DNA of 64,000 nt from Johnsonella ignava ATCC 51276 (GTDB taxonomy: Bacteria; Bacillota; Clostridia; Lachnospirales; Lachnospiraceae). Positions 36,575-45,896 of this stretch are shown piece by piece. Every line of letters starts with the position of its first letter. Position 1 is the stretch's first letter. The stretch lies in the NCBI RefSeq assembly GCF_000235445.1, contig NZ_JH378831.1, positions 109,102 to 173,101 on the forward strand, written 5' to 3'. Both the position numbers and the translations under genes were made by a program. Under the pieces are notes generated by a model that searched no databases, was not told the DNA's origin, and saw nothing but the letters and a program-made list of their open reading frames with translations.

Positions 36575-37663
36575 TTATTTACCTCTCTTATAGAAAGGAA
36601 GTGCTACAACTTCAACCTCAATCCTGCGACCTCTTACTTCAACCTCAAACTTTGTACCAAGCTGTGCATATTCAGGATCAATAAGCGCCATTCCGACCGG
36701 ATATCCAAGGAATGGGCAGTGTGTTCCGGAAGTGGTATGTCCTATTAACTTGCCGCCTGCGAAAATCTCCTGTTCTTCTCTTATAACACCTCTTCCTAAA
36801 ACCTTCAAACCTACTCTCGTAATCTTTGGAGTACCTTTCGCTTCAATAGCAGCCTTGCCTATAAAATCAGGCTTATCCATCTTTACCGCAAATGAAAGTC
36901 CTGTCTCAAGCGGATCTACGTCATCATTCATCTCATGACCGTAAAGCGGCATAGCAGCTTCCATACGCAGTGTATCTCTCGCTCCAAGACCGCATGGGAT
37001 AAGTCCTTCTTCTTTTCCTGCTTCAAGAAGCTTGTCCCACATCTTTTCAGCATATTTACTATCAAGATACAACTCCACGCCGTCTTCACCTGTATAACCT
37101 GTTTTTGAAACAATACACGGAATTCCTGCAACCTCTGCATCAAATACTGCATGATAGTATTTCTTCGGTATATTTTCCTCAGTAGTCAGCTTTCTTAAGA
37201 TCTCCATAGCCTTAGGTCCCTGGAGTGCAAGCTGTGCGTAATCAGCTGAAACATTTATAAATTCAACGTCTCCGAACTTATGGTCAAGCATCCATTTAAA
37301 GTCTTTTTCAGTATTAGATGCATTAACAACTATAAAGTAGTCATTTTCACCCTTTTTATATACTATAAGATCATCAACAGTTCCGCCTTTTTCATTGCAC
37401 ATAATGCTATATCTTGCCTGTCCGTCCACCATGTTTTCAAAATTATTTGTAAGAATCTTCTGCAGATTGGCAAGTGCATCTTTTCCCTTACAAAGCACTT
37501 CACCCATATGTGAAACATCAAAAAGTCCTGCCTGTGTCCTAACTGCCATATGTTCCTTAATTACACCTGTTTCATACTGCACCGGAAGTAAAAATCCTGC
37601 AAACGGTACTATCTTACCTCCTGCCTTTACATGTGCGTCATATAATGGTGTTTTTAATTCCAT
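36575..37663 (-). CDS. gcvT: Aminomethyltransferase (glycine cleavage T protein)
   Basis: The start is set at the ATG ending at 37663 (362 residues, MELKTPLYDAH) because AAAGGAGG stands directly upstream; the longer frame adds 25 residues unlike the family. Motifs: FAGFLLPVQY, FDVSHMGEV, the catalytic Asp in GGTVDDLIVY, GYTGEDGVELY and GARDTLRMEAAMPLYGHE. It releases ammonia and makes methylene-THF from the GcvH-bound aminomethyl group. First gene of the glycine cleavage operon. No glycine riboswitch was found upstream. Confidence 0.97.
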   Translation of the reverse strand: MELKTPLYDAHVKAGGKIVPFAGFLLPVQYETGVIKEHMAVRTQAGLFDVSHMGEVLCKGKDALANLQKILTNNFENMVDGQARYSIMCNEKGGTVDDLIVYKKGENDYFIVVNASNTEKDFKWMLDHKFGDVEFINVSADYAQLALQGPKAMEILRKLTTEENIPKKYYHAVFDAEVAGIPCIVSKTGYTGEDGVELYLDSKYAEKMWDKLLEAGKEEGLIPCGLGARDTLRMEAAMPLYGHEMNDDVDPLETGLSFAVKMDKPDFIGKAAIEAKGTPKITRVGLKVLGRGVIREEQEIFAGGKLIGHTTSGTHCPFLGYPVGMALIDPEYAQLGTKFEVEVRGRRIEVEVVALPFYKRGK

Positions 37664-38273
37664 GATCCTGCCTCCTTTAAATGTAGAAAATAATTTAATT
37701 TTAGTTAATAATCCTTTTTTAATGAACATATTTTGCAAAATCTAAATTAAGTTCATAAAAAGACTTATTATCATTTTAACAAAAATACACTTATATGCTT
37801 TTGTTGTGTTATATATTATAAACTAAATTTTACCTACTGTCGATAGCTAATATAAAAATTAAAACACTATTATTTACGATATTTATTCATAAATCATTTT
37901 ATCGACTTTATAATATATATTGCTTTTTATTATATTTTTATGTAGTCTCATGCAGCTTTATGTATTTATCAGTTTTTCTTTATATGATATTGTTTTATCA
38001 ATTATGATAATTTATTGTTAAAGTCCTTTGATATTGTTACTATTTTCTCAAATTGGCATTTTTACCAAACTTTCAAATCCTTTATTTAAGGGCTTTAAGA
38101 GGTTTTTATGTTTTGTTTAGAATATTAATATACATTTATGTGAAGCAAAACCTAACTCCAGTGTTTTTTATTAAATCAGCAGTTATGTATTTTCATAATA
38201 CACTGCTCTGTATCCATTATATACTTAAATAACTGCTCTGATATGTTAAAAACTTTTAAATAAATACCCTATA
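37664..38273. other. 610-bp AT-rich interval upstream of gcvT
   Basis: No gene is seen. It must hold the gcv promoter, but many AT boxes make a unique choice impossible. I looked for the paired glycine-riboswitch cores expected before gcvT and saw none on the minus strand. Confidence 0.4.
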
Positions 38274-38316
38274 CATAAAAATACCCTCCTTACCGGTTTG
38301 TCCGGTAAAGAAGGTA
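38274..38316 (-). terminator. Terminator of the dnaK operon
   Basis: The stem runs from TACCCTCCTTACCGG (38282) to its partner ending at 38316 with a few wobble or mismatch positions and a loop of about four bases; on the minus strand TTTTTATG follows. It lies about 65 bp after the dnaJ stop. Confidence 0.85.
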
Positions 38317-38379
38317 CATATCAAAATTTCATTCATTTTTATAATATCTTAATTTATAATAATCTAACCACTTATTATA

Positions 38380-39525
38380 TTATTTACTAAAAAATCCTTT
38401 TTTTCTGGTTTTTTCATCATTTTTTGTAAAAGCATTCATCGCTTCATCATAAGCTCTAAGAGCTTCTTTTTGTGCAGGCGTCATCATAGTAGGTACTTGT
38501 ACTACCAGAGTTACATAATGATCTCCTCTAAGTGAACTGCTTCTTAAAGAAGGCACTCCCTTGCCCTTAAGTCTTATCTTTGTATCTGTCTGCGTTCCGG
38601 GCTTCACCTCATATTCAACCTCACCATCAACAGTTTTTATGTTTATCTTGCCTCCAAGTGCAGCTTTTGTAAAGCTTACAGGTACAGTTGAAAATATATT
38701 TATATCCTGACGTTTAAATATAGGATGGTCTGAAACCACTGCCGATACTAGCAGATCTCCTCTGGGACCGCCATTTACACCGGGTTCTCCTCCTCCTGCC
38801 ATACGCACTGAAAGCCCGTTATCTATACCTGCAGGAATTTTAACCTTAAATGTCTTTTTCTTTATAACATAGCCGCTACCCCTGCATGCAGAGCATTTAT
38901 CTTTTATTACTTTTCCGCTGCCTCCGCATGCAGAACATGTCTGCACATTCTGAACAGTTCCAAAGAAGCTTTGCTGTGTATACATAACTTTGCCCTTACC
39001 ATTGCATTTTGTGCAGGTTTCAGGTGTTGTTCCGGGTTTTGCACCACTGCCATGGCAAGTAGAACATTCTTCCTTATAGTTTATGCTTATCTCCTTTTCA
39101 CAGCCAAATATAGCCTCTTCAAATGTAAGCCTTACACTTGTACGTACATTTGCTCCCTGTATGGGACCATTTGAAGGCCCTGAATGTCTTCTTCCTCCTC
39201 CAAATAAATCTCCAAAGATGTCGCCGAATATATCAGCGCCCTCAAATGAACTGAAATCAAAGCCGCCAAAGCCTCCGCTACCTCCGGCACCGCCTTCAAA
39301 TGCCGCATGTCCAAACTGATCATATTGTCTTCTTTTTTCAGGATCACTTAAAACTGCATATGCTTCACTTGCTTCCTTAAACATCTTTTCAGCATTTTTA
39401 TCACCCGGATTTGCATCCGGGTGATATTTTTTTGCAAGTACCCTGTAAGCTTTTTTTATAGCGGCATCATCGGCATTTTTACTGATACCAAGCACCTCAT
39501 AATAGTCTCTTTTGTTCTCTGCCAT
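38380..39525 (-). CDS. dnaJ: Chaperone DnaJ
   Basis: 381 residues. J domain with the HPD motif in KKYHPDANPGD, a Gly/Phe-rich region (about 75-115), the zinc centre of four CxxCxGxG repeats (about 145-220), then the substrate-binding C-domain. It delivers clients to DnaK and stimulates its ATPase. It lies 11 bp after dnaK and is last in the operon. Confidence 0.98.
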   Translation of the reverse strand: MAENKRDYYEVLGISKNADDAAIKKAYRVLAKKYHPDANPGDKNAEKMFKEASEAYAVLSDPEKRRQYDQFGHAAFEGGAGGSGGFGGFDFSSFEGADIFGDIFGDLFGGGRRHSGPSNGPIQGANVRTSVRLTFEEAIFGCEKEISINYKEECSTCHGSGAKPGTTPETCTKCNGKGKVMYTQQSFFGTVQNVQTCSACGGSGKVIKDKCSACRGSGYVIKKKTFKVKIPAGIDNGLSVRMAGGGEPGVNGGPRGDLLVSAVVSDHPIFKRQDINIFSTVPVSFTKAALGGKINIKTVDGEVEYEVKPGTQTDTKIRLKGKGVPSLRSSSLRGDHYVTLVVQVPTMMTPAQKEALRAYDEAMNAFTKNDEKTRKKGFFSK

Positions 39526-39536
39526 AATTTTTTATA

Positions 39537-41399
39537 TTATACCTCTTTAAAATCTCCGTCTACTACATCACCATCCGGCTCAGCACCTCCCTGTCCTGCA
39601 GTGCTGTCGGCACTGCCTGCAGCCTGTGCTCCGGCTTGTGCATTTTCATAAACCTTAGCAAAAAGCTTCTGAGCAGTTTCCATAAGCTTCTCCTTGTTTG
39701 CCTTTATATCAGCAATCTGATCATCAGTCATAGATTCAGCAGGAGCACGGTTTATAGCCTCTTTTAACGCTGAAAGCTCAGCCTCAACAGCAGCTTTATC
39801 ATTTGCATCTATCTTATCACCGACCTCTTCAAGTGCTTTTTCAGTCTGGAATACCATGGAATCCGCATCATTTCTTGTATCTATCGCCTCTTTACGTTTC
39901 TTATCCTGTGCCTCAAATTCAGCAGCCTCTTTAACAGCTTTTTCAATATCGCTATCTGACATATTTGAACCTGAAGTTATAGTTATATGCTGCTCTTTTC
40001 CGGTTCCGAGGTCCTTTGCAGAAACATTAACTATGCCGTTTGCATCTATATCAAATGTAACCTCTATCTGAGGAACACCCCTTCTTGCAGGAAGGATTCC
40101 GTCAAGTCTGAACTGCCCAAGTGTCTTATTGTCTCTTGCAAACTGTCTTTCACCCTGTACTACATGTATATCAACTGCTGACTGGTTATCAGCTGCGGTA
40201 GAGAATATCTGACTCTTTTTTGTCGGAATTGTAGTATTTCTTTCAATAAGCTTTGTAGCAACTCCCCCCATTGTTTCAATCGAAAGTGAAAGCGGTGTTA
40301 CATCAAGCAGTAATATATCACCTGCACCGGCATCTCCGGCAAGCTTTCCACCCTGTATACATGCACCTATAGCTACACATTCATCAGGATTGAGTGTCTT
40401 ACTCGGTTCATGACTTGTAAGCTGTTTTACCTTTTCCTGCGCATTTATCATACGTGTTGAACCGCCTACAAGAAGTACCTTTCCGAGATCCGATGCTTTG
40501 ATTCCTGCATCATTTAATGCATTCTGTACAGGAAGTGCGGTTCTCTCAATCAAATCACTTGTAAGTTCATCAAATTTAGCCCTTGTAAGTGTCATATCAA
40601 GATGCTTAGGTCCTTCAGATGTAGCTGTTATAAACGGCAGATTTATATTGGTAGTTGTTGATGTTGAAAGCTCTTTTTTTGCCTTTTCGGCAGCTTCCTT
40701 AAGCCTCTGCATTGCCATTTTATCGCCGGATAAGTCAACTCCCTCAGTTTTCTTAAATTCACCTACCATCCAATTTGTAATTTTATTATCAAAGTCATCA
40801 CCACCAAGACGTGTATCTCCGTTTGTAGCAAGAACTTCAATAACTCCATCACCTATCTCAATTATAGAAACATCAAATGTTCCGCCTCCGAGATCGTAAA
40901 CCATGATTTTTTGTTCTTTTTCATTGTCAAGCCCGTAAGCAAGTGCTGCCGCAGTAGGTTCATTTATAATACGCTTTACATCAAGCCCTGCTATCTTACC
41001 TGCGTCCTTGGTTGCCTGTCTTTGTGCGTCATTAAAATATGCCGGTACTGTTATAACCGCCTCAGTTACCTTTTCGCCAAGATATGCCTCTGCATCGGCT
41101 TTAAGTTTTTGCAGAATCATTGCTGAAATCTCCTGCGGTGTGTAAGCCTTTCCATCAATAGTTGCTTTATAGTCTGTTCCCATATGCCTTTTTATAGAAG
41201 AAATAGTTCTGTCGGAGTTTGTAACCGCCTGACGTTTTGCAGGTTCACCTACAAGCCTTTCTCCCGCTTTTGTAAATGCAACCACACTAGGGGTTGTTCT
41301 TGAACCCTCTGAATTCGGGATAACTACAGGTTTTCCACCTTCCATCACTGCTACACAGCTGTTTGTCGTTCCTAAATCTATACCTATTATTTTACTCAT
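39537..41399 (-). CDS. dnaK: Chaperone DnaK (Hsp70)
   Basis: 620 residues. ATPase signatures GIDLGTTNSCVAV, VYDLGGGTFDVSI and VLLVGGSTRM; linker DVTPLSLSIET; substrate-binding domain and acidic EEV-like end (DGDFKEV). The C-terminal Ala/Gly-rich tail is ordinary. It refolds proteins with DnaJ and GrpE. AGGAGG precedes the ATG. Confidence 0.98.
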   Translation of the reverse strand: MSKIIGIDLGTTNSCVAVMEGGKPVVIPNSEGSRTTPSVVAFTKAGERLVGEPAKRQAVTNSDRTISSIKRHMGTDYKATIDGKAYTPQEISAMILQKLKADAEAYLGEKVTEAVITVPAYFNDAQRQATKDAGKIAGLDVKRIINEPTAAALAYGLDNEKEQKIMVYDLGGGTFDVSIIEIGDGVIEVLATNGDTRLGGDDFDNKITNWMVGEFKKTEGVDLSGDKMAMQRLKEAAEKAKKELSTSTTTNINLPFITATSEGPKHLDMTLTRAKFDELTSDLIERTALPVQNALNDAGIKASDLGKVLLVGGSTRMINAQEKVKQLTSHEPSKTLNPDECVAIGACIQGGKLAGDAGAGDILLLDVTPLSLSIETMGGVATKLIERNTTIPTKKSQIFSTAADNQSAVDIHVVQGERQFARDNKTLGQFRLDGILPARRGVPQIEVTFDIDANGIVNVSAKDLGTGKEQHITITSGSNMSDSDIEKAVKEAAEFEAQDKKRKEAIDTRNDADSMVFQTEKALEEVGDKIDANDKAAVEAELSALKEAINRAPAESMTDDQIADIKANKEKLMETAQKLFAKVYENAQAGAQAAGSADSTAGQGGAEPDGDVVDGDFKEV

Positions 41400-41488
41400 T
41401 ATTATTCCTCCAAATTTAATTTTAATTTTTATATTAAATATAACTATATTTTAATTTTTAATATTTTAATCTTTTATGTTTTTTATAT

Positions 41489-42277
41489 TTAGTTTGCAAC
41501 CTTTACCATACAGAACCTGAGTACACTGTCTTTGTACATATAGCCTTTCTGAAACACTTCAACTACTGTATTTTCTTCCACTTCCTCATCCTCAATATGC
41601 ATCACTGCATTATGGAAATCAGGATTAAATTTTTTACCAAGTGCCTCAATCTCTTTTACTCCTGAATCTTCAAGATCTTTAAGCAACTGTCTGTATATCA
41701 TATCCATACCTTCAGCAAAGGCTTCACACTCCTTATCCTCAGGCACATTTTTAAGTGCCCTTTCAAAGTTGTCTATAGTCGGAAGTATCTTTTCTGCAAT
41801 ATTTTTCGCACCGATATCAAACATGGCTGATTTTTCCTTCTCACTTCGTTTTCTGAAATTATCAAACTCAGCCATATTTCTACGAACTCTGTCCTCAAGC
41901 TCAGAGATTTTTTTATCTCTTTCATCCCCTTTTTCTTTACTTTTGGACTTTTCTTTGTCCGAAGTATCCTTTTCAGCTTCTTTTTTACTGTTTTCTGCCT
42001 CCCCGGCACAACAGTCTCCGGCAGAGTCCTCCGACTTATCGGCATTTTCGCCCGTTGACGAAAAACCTTCTGATTGTGCTGTATCCGTATCATCGCTGTT
42101 TTTATTATTATCTTCACAGTGATTTTCAGATTCATCATCAACAGTTTCAAAAAAATCATCTTCTAAGTCAGCTTCCTGCTCGTTACCGCCTTTAACAGTA
42201 TCTTTACCGGAGCTTTCAGAAGATTGTCTATCATGCTCCCTCCCGGTAGACTTATATGAATTTTCCTTTTCTTTCAC
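41489..42277 (-). CDS. grpE: Nucleotide exchange factor GrpE with long acidic N-terminus
   Basis: 262 residues; the GrpE domain (coiled coil and beta-wing: AEFDNFRKRSEKEK, DNFERAL, and NPDFHNAVMH) occupies about the last 150. The first 110 are very acidic and Ser/Asp/Glu-rich, probably disordered, and longer than in most GrpE proteins. It releases ADP from DnaK and acts as a thermosensor. It is separated from hrcA by 246 bp of AT-rich DNA. Confidence 0.95.
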   Translation of the reverse strand: MKEKENSYKSTGREHDRQSSESSGKDTVKGGNEQEADLEDDFFETVDDESENHCEDNNKNSDDTDTAQSEGFSSTGENADKSEDSAGDCCAGEAENSKKEAEKDTSDKEKSKSKEKGDERDKKISELEDRVRRNMAEFDNFRKRSEKEKSAMFDIGAKNIAEKILPTIDNFERALKNVPEDKECEAFAEGMDMIYRQLLKDLEDSGVKEIEALGKKFNPDFHNAVMHIEDEEVEENTVVEVFQKGYMYKDSVLRFCMVKVAN

Positions 42278-42523
42278 CTTTTTTTCCTTTCGTACTGGTT
42301 CTTGTAGTTATTTATTTTTCCTATTATCATATTTTAAATTATTATATTTTAAATCAATTTATATTTCTGTTATAGTTTAAATTAATTAAATATATTTAAC
42401 CATATGCACTGAAATCTTTTAATGTGTCATTACTCTCATTATATGCTTACGGCTTATAATCCATTTTAATATATAAAATTTTATAATAATAAAGTCTTAT
42501 AAGCATATACTGCTATTGTAAAG

Positions 42524-43564
42524 TCATCCATCCTTATCAAAATTCTCCTTTATACCGCTCATAACCGCTCTTACTGTTTTAACCACCCTTTCATAATCCA
42601 TACGCTTAGGACCTACAATTCCAATAGTTCCTCTTATGCCCTGTCCAAATTCATAAGTTGCAGTAACAACAGAATAGTCCTGCATACTCTGTACCGGCAG
42701 TTCATCGCCTATATAAACATGAAACTCACCTGGAGTCGAAGCTCCTCCGGCACCTGCTTCATTAAAGATTTCTCTTAATTTATCCTTTTCTTCAAAAGCA
42801 TTTATAAGACGGCTCGCCTTTTCCTTATCTGAAAGCTCAGGATATTTAAATATATTAGTGGCACCGCTTGTATAAATTTTAAAGTCCTCATTATCATTGC
42901 TTAGAACTTCTGCAATCTCCGATACCACCATACCGGCAATATCTGCGGAGATGCCTGCATCCTCTTTCAGCTTTGCAATAATGTTTAAATTTATCTCATC
43001 AATTCCCAGCCCGTTTATACTTGTATTTAAAAGGAAATTCAGATTGAATATCTCCTTATCGGAAACAACTCTGCCCGTATCTATTATACGATTGTTAATA
43101 ATGTTTCCCTCAAGTACGGTAACTAACAGCAGCTTATGCTTCTCAATTGCAGAAAGCTGTATAAATTTAAGTTTATTGCCATGTATACTTGGCCCGCTTA
43201 TCATAGTTGCATACTTTGTATTTGAGGCTATAATTTTTGCCAGCTTTTGCAGTACTACTTCAAGTCTGTCAACCTTCTGCACCATAAATTCCTTAAACGC
43301 ATCCATCTCCAGCTGCTTTTCCTTTAAAATCTCATCAACATAGAAACGATAGCCTTTATCTGACGGTATCCTGCCGGCAGAAGTATGCGGCTGCATGATA
43401 TATCCCATTTCTTCCAGATCGCTCATCTCATTTCTTATCGTCGCTGAACTTAAATTAAGCCCTGCAATCTTTGATATGGTTCTTGAACCTACAGGTTCTC
43501 CCGTTTCCATATAGCTTTTAATAATGGCTTTAAGTATCTTTACCTTTCTATCATCAGGCTCCAA
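42524..43564 (-). CDS. hrcA: Heat-inducible transcription repressor HrcA
   Basis: 346 residues. N-terminal winged helix with GEPVGSRTISK and SSATIRNEMSDLEEMGYIMQPHTSAGRIPSDKGYRFYVD; the C-terminal GIVGPKRMDYERVV is diagnostic. It represses the operon by binding CIRCE with help from GroEL. The CIRCE element lies 78 bp upstream, so the gene controls itself. Confidence 0.97.
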   Translation of the reverse strand: MEPDDRKVKILKAIIKSYMETGEPVGSRTISKIAGLNLSSATIRNEMSDLEEMGYIMQPHTSAGRIPSDKGYRFYVDEILKEKQLEMDAFKEFMVQKVDRLEVVLQKLAKIIASNTKYATMISGPSIHGNKLKFIQLSAIEKHKLLLVTVLEGNIINNRIIDTGRVVSDKEIFNLNFLLNTSINGLGIDEINLNIIAKLKEDAGISADIAGMVVSEIAEVLSNDNEDFKIYTSGATNIFKYPELSDKEKASRLINAFEEKDKLREIFNEAGAGGASTPGEFHVYIGDELPVQSMQDYSVVTATYEFGQGIRGTIGIVGPKRMDYERVVKTVRAVMSGIKENFDKDG

Positions 43565-43641
43565 TCCGGATTTCCTCCTTTCTAAACCACCTATTTAAAT
43601 GCTTCTTGCTTATTTTAATTAAATAAATAATGGTTTTTTTG

Positions 43642-43668
43642 TTAGCACTCATGTCTTGAGAGTGCTAA
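43642..43668 (-). promoter_or_regulatory. CIRCE operator
   Basis: Exact consensus TTAGCACTC (43642-43650), nine-base spacer and GAGTGCTAA (43660-43668), placed just downstream of the promoter of hrcA. It is the HrcA binding site. Confidence 0.98.
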
Positions 43669-43677
43669 TTTATGTAT

Positions 43678-43706
43678 ACTATATGATATATACATCTGTT
43701 TGTCAA
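43678..43706 (-). promoter_or_regulatory. Sigma-A promoter of the hrcA operon
   Basis: Minus-strand TTGACA (43701-43706), a 17-base spacer and TATAGT (43678-43683). CIRCE begins ten bases beyond the -10 box, over the transcription start. Confidence 0.93.
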
Positions 43707-44025
43707 GGATTAAATAAAATTATTTATTGAACATTTTGTGAATAAAATCAAAGTTTTTATCCTTTATAGAGCTTGTTTATGGCTTAAAGAAAATATACTC
43801 CAAACCAATATAACTGACCACTGATAAAATACACTGAATATAGGATTACTGAATAATTTATTCCCATTTACCTGCATCATTTCTCAGTAGCTTTTATTTT
43901 TATCCTCATCATAATTTAGGCTAAGCAACATGATTTTTACTTTAGAATTTTAAGAAAGTATACTATTTCATCAGTCTCTTTAATATTATAAAGAAGCTTC
44001 TATGTTTAAAATTAAAAACAATTGC
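43707..44025. other. 319-bp AT-rich interval without a gene
   Basis: It lies between the divergent hrcA and POT promoters. No open frame with a ribosome site, no repeats and no hairpin with a T run were seen. Confidence 0.4.
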
Positions 44026-44054
44026 TTGTACAGCTTGAGATTGTATACTATAAT
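44026..44054 (+). promoter_or_regulatory. Likely promoter of the POT transporter gene
   Basis: TTGTAC (44026-44031), a 17-base spacer and TATAAT (44049-44054). Confidence 0.6.
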
Positions 44055-44072
44055 ACTAATGCTTTCTGATTC

Positions 44073-44085
44073 TCATTCAGAATGA
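44073..44085 (+). promoter_or_regulatory. 13-bp palindrome downstream of the POT promoter
   Basis: TCATTC-A-GAATGA, perfect arms of six, in the early transcribed region of the POT gene. A repressor site is possible; the binding protein is unknown. Confidence 0.35.
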
Positions 44086-44115
44086 AAATTTATACTACAT
44101 AAAAAGGAGGTAATA

Positions 44116-45548
44116 ATGTCAGTAGAAATAAAAAAAGTTGAGAAATTTCACCACCCCAAAGGCTTGTGGTTAGCCTGTATGGGAATGTGTGCATCAAGCT
44201 ACCTTAAATATGCAGTATCTGGTATAGCGATTTTTTTCTACACCTATCAAATTAAGGAAGGCGGGCTTGGTTTAAGTGAAACTGATGCAGGTAAGCTTAT
44301 TTCACTTACTGTTTCTATCGGAGCACTTGTGCCTGTACTAGGCTCAATTATTACAGAAAGATGGTTGGGTATACAAAAAGCCTTACTACTTTCATTTTTC
44401 TTTCAAGGTGTTGCATATTTATTTTTCTATATGTTTACACCTAATGTACCGCTTGTGCTTGTGGGAATTTTTATAAATATTTTTGCATCGGCATTTTTAA
44501 ATAATAATCTGAGTGCCATTGTCGGTTTGTTATATTCAAACAAGGATCACTCAAGGAAAGATGCCGCATACGGATTTTTTTATATGGCGGTAAATATAGG
44601 AAGTTTCTTTGGTCCTATAATTGGCGGACTTATAACAGACAAGTGGATGGCAGTTAAAAACTCTGCTGGTGAGATCGTTACTTACGGCTACAAATATGCA
44701 TATCTCATGGTTTCAATAGGTATGTTCATTACATGTTTTATTTTTTATATTCTTGCACCTAAATGGTTAAAGGAAGTAGGAAAGTACCCTGAAGGTAAAA
44801 AAACTAAGAAAATGAATGACAATGCTACTGCTGTTGTTAAAGAAAAGCTTACCGATACGGATAAGAGAAGAATAGTTGCAATGATTATAATATTTGTTTT
44901 TGCGACTATGTATTGGGCTGCGTATTTCCAGACTTCTTATAGACTTCTTATACAATCAATGCAATGGCAAACAAGTATGTAAATCTTAAAGTAGGTTCAT
45001 TCAAAATACCGGTTGTATGGCTGATATCATTTAACGGTATCCTTTGTATCATACTTTCACCTATTTTTGGATCAATGTGGGTAAAACTTGCACACATGAA
45101 AATGGATCCTCCGGTTACTTTAAAAATGGCTGTAGGTATGATTATAACAGGAGCGGCATTCTTTATAATACTTGGAGGCTACTATTCCCTTAATGGAGTG
45201 CTTGATGAAAGCGTAAAAATGAGTTTATGGATAATGCTGCTTGCATACACCATACTGACTATCGGTGAGCTTCTTGTTTCACCTGTCGGAATGGCACTTT
45301 TTAGTAAACTTACCCCTGAAAGATTTTCGTCTTTAGGTATGAGTGGCTGGTACTTGTGTTACTTCTTCTCAGGACTTGCATCCGGTGCACTTGTATCGGT
45401 TACAGGCACTTGGGGATACGGAAAAATACTTTGGATACTGGGAGGAAGTCTTGTTATTGCAGGACTTGTTATGCTTGCATTAAAGCCTTTCCTTGAAAAA
45501 CTTATAGCTATGGATCAGTTAGGAAAAGAATCCGAAGCGGTTGAATAG
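44116..45548 (+). pseudogene. POT-family (PTR2) peptide transporter interrupted by an 11-bp duplication
   Basis: Two frames together encode one proton-coupled oligopeptide transporter. The first (44116-44982) carries the N-terminal spans and the PTR2-like signature FFYMAVNIGSFFGP, then ends after FQTS with 14 out-of-frame residues. The second (to 45548) continues with KYVNLKVGSFKIPVVW and LTPERFSSLGMSGWYL. The break is an exact tandem copy of AGACTTCTTAT at 44930-44951; removing one copy gives FQTSYTINAMANKYVNLKVG without a gap, for about 473 residues. Promoter, AAAAGGAGG site and terminator are intact and no other damage is visible, so the event is recent or reversible. As read, the product is a half transporter and probably inactive. 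Confidence 0.9.
44930..44951 (+). repeat. 11-bp tandem duplication
   Basis: AGACTTCTTAT is present twice, back to back (44930-44940, 44941-44951). Eleven is not a multiple of three, so the second copy shifts the POT reading frame. Confidence 0.97.
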
Positions 45549-45576
45549 GTTTATAAATTAAATATCATTATAAAAA

Positions 45577-45613
45577 GGGGTTGTCGGGAAATATTTCCCG
45601 ACAACCCCTTTTT
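45577..45613 (+). terminator. Perfect-palindrome terminator after the POT gene
   Basis: GGGGTTGTCGGGAAAT and its exact complement form a 32-base palindrome (45577-45608), followed by TTTTT. A's on the other side allow use from both strands. Confidence 0.95.
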
Positions 45614-45661
45614 GCGTTAATATTCTCGATAGCCTTGCTTTTTTATAGAAAGTTTTTTTAT

Positions 45662-45699
45662 AAACAAAAAGGACTGTTTTAACAATCCCCTTTTGTTTA
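45662..45699 (-). terminator. Terminator after the beta-helix protein gene
   Basis: GGATTGTT pairs with AACAGTCC, extended by AAAC...GTTT arms; on the minus strand CCTTTTTGTTTAT follows. It lies about 200 bp after the stop at 45897. Confidence 0.7.
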
Positions 45700-45896
45700 T
45701 TATTGACTGCTATTATACCGTCTAAATAAAACAGGTTTTATTGACTTTTTTCTTTTAATAGCTGCCTGTGCTGCTTTGTCATATCAGAGGAAAGTTCTGT
45801 TTGGGGTACTGTATAATTATTTCTTCTTTCATATACAACTATATATCGTCAATATTATCCTTGAACCCTGATATGGATTTCAGTTTATAATTGATT

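Noticed and set aside
37664..38273. Glycine riboswitch before gcvT
   Set aside because: No tandem riboswitch cores recognised on the coding strand.
41773..42159. 128-codon minus-strand frame inside grpE
   Set aside because: Shadow frame of the acidic, codon-biased GrpE N-terminus; highly basic nonsense product.
44900..44990. Programmed ribosomal frameshift in the POT gene
   Set aside because: No slippery heptamer or downstream structure; the exact 11-bp tandem copy explains the break completely.
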